Shown one piece after another: positions 21,979 to 32,300 of a DNA stretch of 64,000 nt. The stretch is from the NCBI GenBank assembly GCA_037157565.1, contig JAZHRO010000062.1:8370001-8434000 (forward strand), read 5' to 3'. The position numbers and the translations under genes were made by a program. The notes below the pieces were generated by a model. It saw nothing but the letters and a program-made list of their open reading frames with translations, ran no database searches and was not told where the DNA came from. The first letter of the stretch is position 1. Every line of letters begins with the position of its first letter. Origin of the DNA: Thalassia testudinum. Taxonomy: Eukaryota > Streptophyta > Magnoliopsida > Alismatales > Hydrocharitaceae.

Positions 21979-23323
21979 GTAACATCACTAGCTCATTAAT
22001 CATGGAAAGAAACACCTTTTGTGAAGCATGTCGCACCTTATCTAGTGACTTCAATAGGGCTGAAGAGATGCCAATATAACACCAAGACAAATGCTTTATG
22101 ATCTTGAAAGGCATGTAATCACCTCTACCATAATGGTTCTAATTATTTTAACTGCCTGCCTGCTTGTTTCCAATGAAGAAATTTAACCAAATGACCTTTT
22201 AGTATGAACACTAAAGTTTAGTTGTTTGCTTGATTTTCTAGGAAATTGTGATGCTACTTTCAGCAATGTGGTTAACCCTATGAAATGGCTTGGTAGGGAA
22301 GTCCTAATCTTGTAATTTTTAATACCAATTTGGAATTGGTTGAATATATGATCAAACTTAATGCAATTTCCTAGATATCCATCTTTGATAGTTTTATTCC
22401 CCCACTTGTCTATTACTATCTCTTTTTCCTCTAACCACCATCCTACTCCATCCCCCCTTCCCCTCATTAAAATGACCTAGTCTATAGAAAAGAAATGTTG
22501 AGCTCTTCTCCATGCACGCTATGCTCAGTTAGGGGCTCTAATGTTTGTCTTGAGGAATAGCTAGGCTTGGTGGGTGGTTATGGCAGGGTGGTGGTAGGGG
22601 TAGTGGTTAGTAGGGAAGGTCTACCTAGGAGAGGGAGGTGACTTGGGTGGTATTCGGTGGCAATACCCTTGCCAAAAAAAATAGTTTTTAGCTTTTAACT
22701 GTTGCAATGAGGGAAAACTTGAGGGATCGAATACCGTAAAAGACTTGATGGACATATTGGGACTTTCATGAAATCCAAAGATTACATAGAACAGGAGGCC
22801 TAAGTTTAGGGACTCTTTTGTGATTTACCCTTCCATAAAGTGTTAAGGAATCTAGAGGTGACATAGAACTAGAGGCCTAAGTTTAGAGACTTTTTTTGCA
22901 ATTTAACTCTTTTGTGATCTAATATATAAAACAATTTTTCTTTTAGTGCTAGATAGGTGATTGTATGAAAATATTTCAATGAACATGGTTGCACAATCAT
23001 GCATACAAATGGGATAGAGTCGACCACGAGGGATAGGATCTGTTCCTACAAAGGTCATTACCACAAAATCTCGGGTGATCCAGCCTTGCTAAGTTTATCC
23101 AATGATCCTTTAGGTTTAAGCATTTTGATTCAATGGGGGCAACCCTTGGTTCACTTGGATATAAAGCACCACAATAGTTCAAATGTGATAGATAGCAGGA
23201 TGAGATAATTTTTTCACTACCCCTGTTACTGCTAAGTAGTTGGTAAAGACTCCAATTTCATGTTCTAATGATTGGATCAATTACCACATATCACATCATA
23301 TCCTTTTGATGCTTATCATTAAA

Positions 23324-23495
23324 ATGTCACCGAAAGAAGATTTGGATGCTATGCAATACACTCCTGATCAGGCATTAAATAAACACCACAAGGAATTTCA
23401 CGATTGCAAAATTTTCAACTTCCTAAACAAACTCTTTCCATACAGAATCTTCCCAGTATTAGTAGATGCTGCTCAGAGAAAGAATCTGGCCTCAG
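23324..23495 (+). pseudogene. Exon-like segment of 57 codons, unidentified
   Basis: The open reading starts MSPKEDLDAMQYTPDQALN and ends FPYRIFPVLVDAAQRKNLAS, followed by a GT donor (CTCAG/GTTCTT). The composition is that of a soluble, ordered protein. The family is not recognised. It is on the same strand as its neighbours and about 1.3 kb after the previous exon-like segment; the two may or may not be from one gene. Confidence 0.45.
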
Positions 23496-24143
23496 GTTCT
23501 TATTTCTATCTTGCCTGCCCTTCTTTATATATCTTTAGATCCTCTCAAAGTGAAATCGAAGCAAATGTTTTACATTGCTTCTCTTTGGTGCTTGATTACA
23601 GCCGCAACTCTTACCCAGATAAAAATCATTTCCTTATCGTTATTGAGATTTCCTTAGGGCTCACTTTATCCAAAAATATCACTTTGTAGCTAAAGGATTT
23701 TATTTCTTTTTCTTGTTTCTTTTCAATGGTTTCCATGCACTTGTATTCGACTTCGGTTCCATGATCATGCTCTGCATACTGGAGTTTAGTGCATTTCTTT
23801 TAGTTTAAGCTATGGTTAATCTCTAATTTTTTATATGCTGGTATAAGTGCTACCTCCTAACAATCTAAAGTGATTTAATAGAGAATTTCTATGTATTATT
23901 CTTTCTGAAATAAAGAAATTTTATGTGATATGGTGCCTACAAAGGCATCAACATCTACTGAATTACTGTCCTAATTAGGTCCATTGTAAGGTACATCTTA
24001 TAGATTATGGTCTCATATTCTCTCTGTTTATCTTTTTTTTAATTTATAAAGCATGGACCATAGTTTTTTCTTTCTCTAGTAGGCATTTTATGGAAGTACT
24101 TTATTCTAATAAAAGGTCATTTCTTTCTCTTTTAATGAACCAG

Positions 24144-24248
24144 GCAATGATAGTGGTGTTGATCTTGCTGATCAATTTAGTAGGGATAATGAAGGTGGCG
24201 GGTATGGGTATGATGCTCCTCAAGTCTATTGTTTTCTCAGTGATAGAC
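24144..24248 (+). pseudogene. Exon-like segment of 35 codons, unidentified
   Basis: An acceptor AACCAG precedes it and a donor GTAAGT follows directly. The reading GNDSGVDLADQFSRDNEGGG then YGYDAPQVYCFLSDR is open throughout. The strong donor and hydrophilic composition favour a true exon. The family is unknown. Confidence 0.45.
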
Positions 24249-24661
24249 GTAAGTCATTTTTTCTGCAGGTCCATCCCTTTTTCTAGATATTTGATTTACC
24301 CACTACTCTTCCTTGAGTTTTAGTTTATACATTTGATTTGTTTAAGTTTCAGTTTATACATCCTTGAGTTTCAGCTTTATTTCTCTTAGTTGTGCAGACT
24401 ATATTTATAATGTTGTCAACTATATAATGGGAAAAGTGTTGGAACTACTAGTATCTTTTGTCGTTTGATGTGTGCAGAGTTTATTTCTCTAAATAAATAT
24501 AGAGTTGGCTGATGTGGAAGCAAAATTGGTGAGAATCTTTCCTTTTTGCACTTATGAAAGGAATTTAACTTGGATTTTTAGATCTTCACATTGTTACGAG
24601 CTTCACACTATCACCAGCGTCAATTTTCTTGCAATTACACCTTACTATGTGTTTTCTACAG

Positions 24662-24791
24662 AGTAATGGGATTACAACTGAATGGTACTCGACTATAGAA
24701 TGGATACAGAGCACTTCCATGCGATGCAGCAGCAGCAGAGCACCGTCATGCGATGCAGCAGATGCAGCAACAACAGGAGGTACAAAGCAAG
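24662..24791 (+). pseudogene. Exon-like segment with glutamine run, unidentified
   Basis: It is bounded by TTCTACAG and AAG/GTGTGT. It contains CAG-rich sequence that reads HAMQQQQ in one frame and HAMQQMQQQQEVQSK in another, so a small indel within the glutamine-rich stretch is likely. In one frame an in-frame TAG interrupts the upstream part. Confidence 0.35.
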
Positions 24792-24892
24792 GTGTGTACC
24801 TGGTATATTGGCTATTATTTATTATTGCAAATCACATTTTGGTGGTTTATATATGTAGCCTATTTGATGATAAGATTGCTTTTCTTCTCTAG

Positions 24893-25002
24893 GTTGTTGT
24901 GGTTAGATGACAAGTTCTCTTCTGTGATAAAGCAAAAGGCTGATGATGATGAGCTCGTTGGGCCATCATTCAATGAAGCATCGTGTGTATCTTTTAAGCC
25001 AG
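24893..25002 (+). pseudogene. Exon-like segment of 36 codons, unidentified
   Basis: It follows TTCTCTAG and ends at CCAG/GTAAAA. The open frame reads LDDKFSSVIKQKADDDELVG then PSFNEASCVSFKPG. It is hydrophilic, with clean splice borders. It lies 101 bp after the glutamine-rich segment and may belong to the same source gene. Confidence 0.45.
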
Positions 25003-25483
25003 GTAAAAATCTTTTTGGATACTGAAGATTAATTAAATAGTGGTCCTTTTTAATGAGGTCACTTAAAAAAGAAAATGCCATTGGTGACGTGCACTAATTT
25101 GGTTGCTTTTATTCTACTTGTTGAATTTTGAAAATCCCTCTTTGGCGAATGGAATTTGGATGTATATATCCTCTCCTCTGTTGAAAACTACAGTATGTAA
25201 TCTATAGTTAATAAATATTGTTCCAATAAGTTCAGGTTCTCTTCCATTTGAGGGGACAATTCTGTGGGATTCCTTGTACCATCTGCCGTTTGGTTATCCT
25301 ACTTTCTGTATTTGTCAAAGTCAAATAGTGAGAGGCCAAAGTTGGGAATAAGCAAATGGTCAAAAAGTAGTTTTGGAAAAGTTGGAACTTTTTAATTCAC
25401 CTAGAGGTCGAAATAGATGGACAACTTGCTCTTAGTAAAGTGCTTTAGTTGGCTAGATAAGTTGAACTAGTATGCCATTGCAG

Positions 25484-25547
25484 GTATCAGATAAAGGCAT
25501 GACAATCCCATGTTTTGGTGACTGGAATCCAAAAGATCCAGCAGCAG
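25484..25547 (+). pseudogene. Isolated exon of a NOI / RIN4-like protein
   Basis: Between an acceptor (CATTGCAG) and a donor (G/GTTAGT) the frame reads VSDKGMTIPCFGDWNPKDPA then A. This is the first half of the NOI/AvrRpt-cleavage domain (PxFGxW core, here IPCFGDW, followed by DPA). In plant genes of this family an intron falls at this point, before the EGFTVIFNKAR half. RIN4-like proteins act in immune signalling at the plasma membrane and are cleaved at PxFGxW by a bacterial protease. The second half of the domain was not found downstream, so this is a single stranded exon. Confidence 0.72.
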
Positions 25548-25982
25548 GTTAGTCAATGGTCATGGTTTCTAGATGAATACCTGTTGTAACTCAAGAAATT
25601 TCCATCTTTAATTTCACTATCTAAATGATCAGGTGCATTTTTTTTTTTAATGTTGTCGCTTCATTCTATAGTGCATATTGGGGGACAACGAGTTCATCAT
25701 GCTAGAATAAGCAAATGATTTTATTCATTTTGTCATGGGAAACTCCCCACCACATGTAGTAGAAATATTTGGATAGCTTTATGTGGTATAAATTGAAGTT
25801 TATATGACTATCATCTTTTCTGAGCTTCTATCATAGCATTAAAAATCCAATGATCATTTATTTTTGGGATGATGGCCCACATGTAGATGGTATGAGATGA
25901 AAATGTCGGTGGATTATTTTAGAATGAGTTAGAGTTTGATCTATGTGGAAAATTTCATGTGTGCAGCATCCACAAGACAAGA

Positions 25983-26695
25983 ATGGGCTCCTCTTCCTCT
26001 TCTCACCTTCCATTAATGCAGCTTACGATAATAATCATGTGTGCAACACTCCTCTGCCACCTTTCCACCTCAACCAAGATAGCGCAGCTTCCAGGGCAAC
26101 CCCAAGTGAGCTTCAACCACTTCTTTGGCTATGTTCCAGTGGACGACAGTAACCAGCAGAGGGCTCTCTTCTACTACTTGGCAGAGGCAGAGATGGATCC
26201 CTCCACTAAGCCTCTGGCCCTCTAGCTCAATGGAGGTAATGCAGTACCACCACCATTTGCTGCTAATTTCCTCAAATGGGTACCTTTTTTTTTCATGGCA
26301 GGTGATGCAATGACATGCATGATTTTGGAGATTTGTAGATGTGGGGTTAATGGTGGTGAGGGTGTTTGTTTCTTCAAGCAAGGCCTGGTTGCTCGTCTCT
26401 TGGAATGGGGGCGTTCTCTGAGAACTAACCCTTCAGACCAAGTGAGCAGGTGCTGGTGGGGAATGAGTATAAGGTGTGCAGATCAAAGGGGGAAGAAGAA
26501 AGTGGAAAGCTTGCAACTTTGTGTTTGATGCATCTGTTTCTTGAGTTTTTTAGGCTCCTCCTGATGATGTTATGTTTCCTCTTTATGGTGCTACTGCAAT
26601 TGCCAACATGTTGTATCTAGAGACACCCACAGGAGTTGGCTTTTCTTACTCAGCTAATGAATCTTTCTATGGTGGCGTGGATGACAAGATAACTG
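25983..26695 (+). pseudogene. Serine carboxypeptidase-like (SCPL) gene, first three exons, disabled
   Basis: Exon 1 (25983-26235) starts MGSSSSSHLPLMQL, a likely signal peptide, then LPGQPQVSFNHFFGYVPVDD and RALFYYLAEAEMDPSTKPLAL. The family motif LWLNGG follows with its Trp codon replaced by TAG (26223-26225). Exon 2 (about 26383-26473) reads PGCSSLGMGAFSEN, then TAA (26426-26428) where the family has Gly, then PFRPSEQVLVGNEY. Exon 3 (about 26600-26695) reads ANMLYLETPTGVGFSYSANE and GGVDDKIT before a donor, covering the substrate-pocket region ahead of the catalytic GESYAGHY. The join at exon 2 seems one base out of frame. SCPL enzymes are secreted or vacuolar peptidases and acyltransferases with a Ser-Asp-His triad. 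The catalytic exons are missing. Confidence 0.85.
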
Positions 26696-26970
26696 GTTGG
26701 TGTTGTTTGCCTCTTCTTTTGTTTTTTCTTTTCTTTTTTGTTACCTTGTTGTTGGGAAGGATAGACCTGAAAAGTTTCCTTCACTCTTGGGTTGTTTTAT
26801 GAAAAAAACAAGAACTCTAATTTTTTAGTGTTATATGGCGATGCTGAAAAAATGAAGGCTTATTAACTTTGAAAGATGATTGTTTTTGTTATTTCTATGT
26901 TGTCATATGGAGAACAAGTACAGAATTAATTTGAAGATTCTAACTTGACCATTTATATGAAACATGAATA

Positions 26971-27041
26971 GCACTAGTGGTCTAGTGGTAGAATAGTATC
27001 CTTTCACAGTACAGACCTTGGTTCGATTCCCGACTGGTGCA
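26971..27041 (+). pseudogene. tRNA-Gly(GCC)-derived gene with anticodon TTC, probably dead
   Basis: A 71-nt sequence folds as a tRNA. The acceptor arms GCACTAG and CTGGTGC pair fully (one G-T), the A box (TGGTCTAGTGG, 26978-26988) and B box (GGTTCGATTCC, 27020-27030) are intact, and it ends without an encoded CCA. The body matches plant tRNA-Gly(GCC), but the anticodon loop is CTTTCAC instead of CTGCCAC, so the anticodon now reads TTC (a glutamate anticodon). The anticodon stem has one mismatch (C31/A39) and the T stem two. Most differences are C to T or G to A, as expected from decay of methylated DNA. It lies inside the composite element, 276 bp after the last clear carboxypeptidase exon. 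Confidence 0.8.
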
Positions 27042-27443
27042 TCCTTTTTTGGTTTCAAGTTGGTAAAAATATATAATATAGGGAAGAAATATAGTCGACC
27101 TAATAATACATTTGTATATTAGCATAGTAAGAAACTATGACAATGATCACCCTAACAAAAAAAAAAATGGTGTTATTTGTGCTCATCAAAACTTCATTTC
27201 TCTGTGGTTACATTTCTTGACACCAACCCTCCTATATTTGTGCTCATCAAAATATGCCCTGACACTAGCCCTCCTATATTCTATATGAATGATACATCTC
27301 ACAGGTGTGTCTCTGTCTCATTATCTAGATGAGCTGTACACTTTGTGTGTCATAGGCGAACTGTTTCTAGTTTCATGCTTTTATTTGGGTGAAGCCTTAA
27401 CATCACTAGCTTGTTTGACTCCAGCTAAATAATGATGCCACAG

Positions 27444-27492
27444 GATTATCAGCCTTGTGGAAAAGTGGAATAAGAGTGAAGCAACACCCCAG
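27444..27492 (+). pseudogene. Possible C-terminal SCPL exon remnant
   Basis: Between a CCACAG acceptor and an AG/GTATCA donor one frame reads LSALWKSGIRVKQHP, similar to the SCPL stretch GALVKSGIRVLVYS that precedes the catalytic Asp exon. It is short and diverged. It would fit the same pseudogene if the middle exons, including the nucleophile serine, were deleted. Confidence 0.35.
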
Positions 27493-28081
27493 GTATCAAT
27501 GTCCTTTTATCTTGTACTTCTAACCAATCGGTGTCTGGGCCAAGAATTGTCTGTTTTGATCCTAGGTGACAGTAATCTAGTACAAACAAGTTTAGAGATC
27601 CATGTAATGTTTTTCATAACCCATGCAACTCATAATTAATTGTCTCAATAACCTTAACTTTGTTAATATGTCATTATTGTATTCCAACTGTCAGTGGAAT
27701 GTGTCAATTTTCTATCAATAGGCAACCAACAAAAGTTAATTAACAGAAAAAAAAAAGAATTAACCGAAAGGTCCATAGGTCTGACTTTTTTTCTGCTTGG
27801 TTGGGGTTGGTGACAATTGCAGCTTCTGGTAGGATGATTGCACTGGAATAAAAGTGTTGTCAAATCAAGACACCGGACTTTATTACTTAGCTACAGATTT
27901 TCATGCAACAGATTCCTGGTACTGGGGTCAGAGGGTGAGGGATTGCATTGTGCCGAGATTCATATATTTGAGAAGAATCTTTCAGAGCAGAGAGCAAAGG
28001 ACTTCAGAGTTTCTCCAGTGGCAAGATGATGTTAGGCATGTAAGGCCAACATGTAGTGCCTATGGATATAGGTGGGAGTGG

Positions 28082-28235
28082 GTTTCTCAATGAATTCATG
28101 ATCAAGGCTGCCTCTGGTTCTTATTAGGATTTCGGTGCGCATGTAGTGAGTTTCTCCATGAATTCATGATCAAGGTTGCTTAATGTTCTTATTAGGATTT
28201 GGGTGCTGCATGTAGTGTGTTTCTCAGTGAATTCA
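28082..28235. repeat. Tandem duplication of about 68 bp
   Basis: The block beginning TTTCTCAATGAATTCATGAT and ending in GCATGTAGTGAG is repeated with few changes, and a third partial copy begins TTTCTCAGTGAATTCA. Confidence 0.8.
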
Positions 28236-28289
28236 CGTTTACCGTTTGCCACTTTATTATATTTCTTACTATTATTAGATATTAATTTA

Positions 28290-28603
28290 AAGATGGAGTT
28301 CTTATCTACAGTGACGATATTACCGACGTTTTATATTGATAGAATTGTTGATCTTAGCCTACACTGACAGATAAAATTGTCACCATTGGTGGGAAAGTCA
28401 AATTGAATATCCTTTGGAAAGTTAACCGTCACTATAGAATCAGGAGCAACACTGACGGTTTGCATCGTTGGGATAGCCTACAACGACACCTCTTAAGAGA
28501 ACGTCAAAGTTGACCATCAGAATAAGTCTTTGTAGTTACAGCAATGGTATTTTGGACCTACATCGACGATTTTTGACCGTTAATGTAAGTAAAAACTATT
28601 GTG
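28290..28603. repeat. Right subterminal region of the composite CACTA-like element
   Basis: It contains repeated, mixed-orientation motifs such as CCTACACTGACAG (28359-28371), CAACACTGACGGTTTG (28448-28463), CCTACAACGAC and TTTTGACCGTTAATG. The last bases, ACTATTGTG, complement to a CACAATAG start, followed by the TCA target duplication. Confidence 0.5.
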
Positions 28604-28743
28604 TCAACACCCATCTTAATTATTATTGTTGCCATGTTGTGGTGCTGTCATTATCAATCATGTTGCCATTGGCATATATTATAATAATATGATTGAAGTC
28701 TCAAGTGTAGCTATGACAATGTTGTTAGCACCTATTGTGGTGG
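28604..28743. repeat. Right part of the tandem array, first piece
   Basis: Resumption of the array seen at 13670-15295 (TCAACACCCATCTTAATT, then the GCATATATTATAATAATATG block). It is interrupted at 28744 by the solo LTR. Confidence 0.75.
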
Positions 28744-31391
28744 TGTTACGACCCGGTTCCCGAATCTCTATAGGACCCGAGATCGGCTCGACTCGACTAA
28801 TCTCAATACCCAATAGTCCAACAAGAAATAACTAGAAAGTAGGAAAGTAAACTACATTCACTATGCTAAGTAACTAACAGTAAAAGAATACAAGCAGTAA
28901 GGAAATAAAAGTTGCTAACAGTACATATCACCACAACAGTAAAGTAGAACAAGGTACAGAAATAGAAACAGTAATAATAATCTAACTCACTAGCAAAAAG
29001 GAAATACAACAGGAACTACTGCTGGGCTCGACTGGGTCCAGCACCTTCTACAGCCGGCAACTCGGGCTACTCAACTCCTGAATCTATAAAGGGGGTACGA
29101 GTAAAATGGAGTCAGCGAACGCTGAGTAGAGTGGTAACCAAACTAACTAAAGCAGTAAAAGCTAACAAATAATTTATCTTTTCCAGTTATTTTGTTTTAC
29201 CAGTCATTCCTTTTCACCCATTGGTTTACTTTTCAGATCTCTTTCTTGATCTCGCATGTTCCTTGTGGGAACGATCTTGATTGCAGTCTTTTCCAAGAGT
29301 AGGAGGCACACGTGGTGCTTTCCTGACCAAAAGAGTCCCACATGGTAATCCTACACCCAATCAACCATCCCGAGGTCACTGTCTAGACGTAGCGGTGACT
29401 ACAGCACACGTGATAAGCGCACGGATAGCTACCTTGCACTAGCACGTGGTCAGTCGTTTCCGCTAGCAGGTACGTCCAAAGTACAATACGGAACAGTATA
29501 AGACCTAGCCCTCTCCTTAACAGGGGTCTCGCCCTTCAAAATCAAACAGGGGTCCCGTCCCTCCACAGTCCGCGCACCATCATCTTACTACCCTGGTTTG
29601 CCTAGAAGGCCAAAGAAAAAGTCGACGTAGGTTGACTAGCTCCCTCCCTACGCTAATAGCTCTCCCTTGTACTGCGTACGCGAGGGTCAACAGGAGTCGA
29701 TGTAGAGTGGTCATTTCTAACCCTGGGTCCCACCCAAGGGCAGCTAGCTCTGCTCTATACTAAAAAAGGGGACATCGCTCCTCCTTAGTACCAAGTACCC
29801 AAGGGTCAGCACACTTCCCGCTCACATTTCCAGATCCATTCCATTTATCCACAGGAACTATACTCCTAATTCCCCATAGGGTTCATACTCGTATTCACCA
29901 TGTTGTTCCATACCAGGTTTCATTATTCATATTTCCATTCTCATATTATACACATACAGCTCATATTTCCACAATTTAGCATATACAACAAATAATGTCA
30001 CAGGTAACTGTTTAACTAGCACAGGCATTTCATATTTCACAGGCAGCTCGCATTTATTAACAGGCAGTTATTTACATTTCTATTCATTCATTTAAGACTG
30101 CAATCTCAACACGCAAACAATGCAAGTACTTCTCGTCCTAGAATTCATGCCACATCCTACTTTTCTAGTTATCCAATTTCACATATGTAGTTATGATTTA
30201 TAATTAAAATAGGGGAAACCACTTTATCAGACAATCCAGGAGTACTGGGAACTCGAACGGCAGACTCACGTGCCTCTATAGGTCCCGAACACGCAACAAA
30301 TCGAAATTCTATACCAAGGAACGTAACACAACGGAATGTTCAAGACAGTATAAAAGGCCTTCTAACAAGTAGAGGAACTCGCAAAGAATCCACAGATATC
30401 TCGTTTGCATAAAACGGACCTCAAACGAACCCTAAACGGGTCAAAAATAGGACTGCAGACCTAAATCAAACGTCTGGCACAAGGTCCAGACATCTTCAAG
30501 TAACCAGGGTCTCACCTCAGGTTCCTGCGTCGAGTTCAGATGTCCAGAACCCCTACTTGACCGTCTAGACCCAACTCCAAACGTCTGACCTCTCCTCCAG
30601 TCATCTAAGAGTGCTTCCGGTCGTCCGGTAAGCTGGCCAGACGTCCGAAACGCGTGGGAAGGCGTGCCCCGCACCTTCCCGAAGCTATCCCTGCACACGA
30701 CAGACAAAATCACCTACTTTTAGCCATATAGATTTGCTTTGCGGTGCGGTCTGCATGGTCGTAACCACAAGGGGAACGTACCTTCGCGAAGCTCTGCTTT
30801 CAGACGTCCAGTGTCGTCACCAGACGTCCAACCCGTCGTCTGGACGACACGCCAAACGTCTAATTCTAGGAAAAACCCAGAACCAGACCGACCTGTTCCC
30901 CTTGCTGCGTGCAGCCATGGCCTCTCCTCACCTGCAGCTCCGGCTGCAGCAAAGCGTCAGGGACGTCTCCCCTGACGCGCTCCTCCCGCACGTGCCGCTT
31001 CAACGATGCATCCTCCGGCGAGCTCCCATGAGCTCACGAGCTCAAGCTCTTCCTCCTCTCTTCACGTCGCCCCTCCTCGTTGCTCGCTCTCGTGCCCTCT
31101 CTCGCGCTCGCCCCTCTCGCTGCAATGGAGAGGAAGAAAGAAGGTGGTGGCGGTGGAGTGGAGAAGAGAGGAAGGGGGGAAGAGGGGGCCTTATATAAGG
31201 GAGTGGCTAGGGTTCTGCGAGGGAGAAAGAAGAGAGAGAAGAGGGGAAAAGGGCAGTCTGCACGCAGACACAGAGTTGCGTACAAAAATTTTCAATTTCC
31301 AGACGTCTAGAAAGAGGTCTAAACGTCTGACCAAACGTCTGACTGACAGTCCATACGTCTTAAAAGGCTCAGAACAGAACGGATCATCACA
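28744..31391 (+). mobile_element. Solo LTR of about 2.65 kb
   Basis: It starts TGTTACGACCCGG and ends GGATCATCACA, and its flanks GGTGG (28739-28743) and AGTGG (31392-31396) look like a 5-bp target duplication with one change. Removing it joins the array sequence TATTGTGGTGG to AACAACATTATG, matching the uninterrupted copy at 14736-14762. There is no internal region, primer site or second LTR, so unequal recombination between two LTRs is the simplest origin. A TATATAAGG at about 31192-31200 is a candidate promoter for plus orientation, although it is palindromic. The TGTTACGACCC start resembles Tekay/Del-type gypsy LTRs; that assignment is tentative. The long overlapping frames at 30730-31440 reflect GC-rich composition. 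Confidence 0.65.
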
Positions 31392-31396
31392 AGTGG

Positions 31397-32300
31397 AACA
31401 ACATTATGTTGGTCAATTACTCACATTATGTTGCTTATAAGGGATGCACCTTAAAAGTAGTCTTTATTGGTGCTATAATATGTTTTTACATTACCACCGG
31501 TTCTAAGTAATTATTCAATAAAGTGTCATCAACACCACAATTAGTGTAAACAACACCCTCATAATTGTACTACACTGCACCTATGATGATGTCATTACTA
31601 CCTATTATGATGCCAACAACACCTATTGGGTTAGTCACTCACTTTGTTAATATTGTAAGCAATTTAACTTAGCATCTATACAACCATCTATGATTCCTTA
31701 CAACCATCTATTGCACCTAATGTAACATAGGTGCTAACGACACCATCATACGTTGATATTATTCATCATATTAACACGTTACTCTTATCAGAGTCTTACA
31801 TGATGAGCTATTAACATATATTGTGATGCCGTCAACACCTATCATGCTGCCGTTGGCATATATTAAGATAATGTGATTGAAATCTCAAGTTCAGCTATGA
31901 TAGTACTGTTACCATCTATTATAGTATTGATGACACATCAACACCTATCTTAATTACTATCATCGCCTCATTACTTTGCCGTCAACAACTATAATGTTAG
32001 CATATATTATGATAATGTGATTAAAGTTTCAACTGCAGTTATAATAGTATTGTTATTACCTATTGTAATGCTAACAGCACCATGTAGGCCCATTATTGAC
32101 ATTATTACTACTTCTAAGGATTGTGCCTCAAAAGTAACCTTTGTTAGTATTATAGTATATTTTCATATTACTACTGATTGTAAGTTACACTTTCATATAC
32201 TTTTTTTATTTTATGTTACATTTGTGTCATGTCAAGACATTTAAAGTATTTACAGCAATTATGATGACACCGTTAGCATCTATTGTAATGCCAAAGACAC
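31397..32300. repeat. Right part of the tandem array, second piece
   Basis: It aligns with 14750-15295 and adds a further partial unit: blocks around GCATATATTA occur at 31856 and 32000, and the CTCAAAAGTAACCTTTGTTA block at about 32125 repeats the one at 14801. A near copy (23 of 25 bases) of the array's inverted-repeat motif lies at 31779-31803. Confidence 0.7.

Larger units (their letters stand above)
15296..28603. mobile_element. 13.3-kb CACTA-like composite element carrying gene fragments
   Basis: The tandem array breaks off after ...CACATCA (TCA at 15293-15295) and resumes with TCAACAC (TCA at 28604-28606). Elsewhere the array runs straight through this point as ACACATCAACACC (about 31935-31948), which serves as an empty site, so 15296-28603 is an insertion with a 3-bp target duplication, as CACTA elements make. 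The left end is CAAACAAGAAAATTACCC, a degenerate CACTACAAGAAAA type terminus. The right end, complemented, starts CACAATAG. Both ends carry a similar subterminal motif (TACTTACACTGACATC left, TACTTACATTAACGGTC right). The interior holds single exons of several unrelated plant genes and no transposase that I can recognise, so it would depend on a partner element. Internal CACTA-like ends at 17752 and 19519 show that it is itself nested or chimeric. Confidence 0.68.

Noticed and set aside
27838..28093. Frame reading SNQDTGLYYLATDFHATDSW as a further gene exon
   Set aside because: Composition is protein-like, but both overlapping frames are open, the borders are unclear and I recognise no family. 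It is not listed as a feature.
30441..31440. Several long frames around 30.4-31.4 kb, one with a Ser/Arg-rich C-terminus
   Set aside because: They lie in the GC-rich part of the solo LTR, overlap on both strands and have low-complexity content with no domain.
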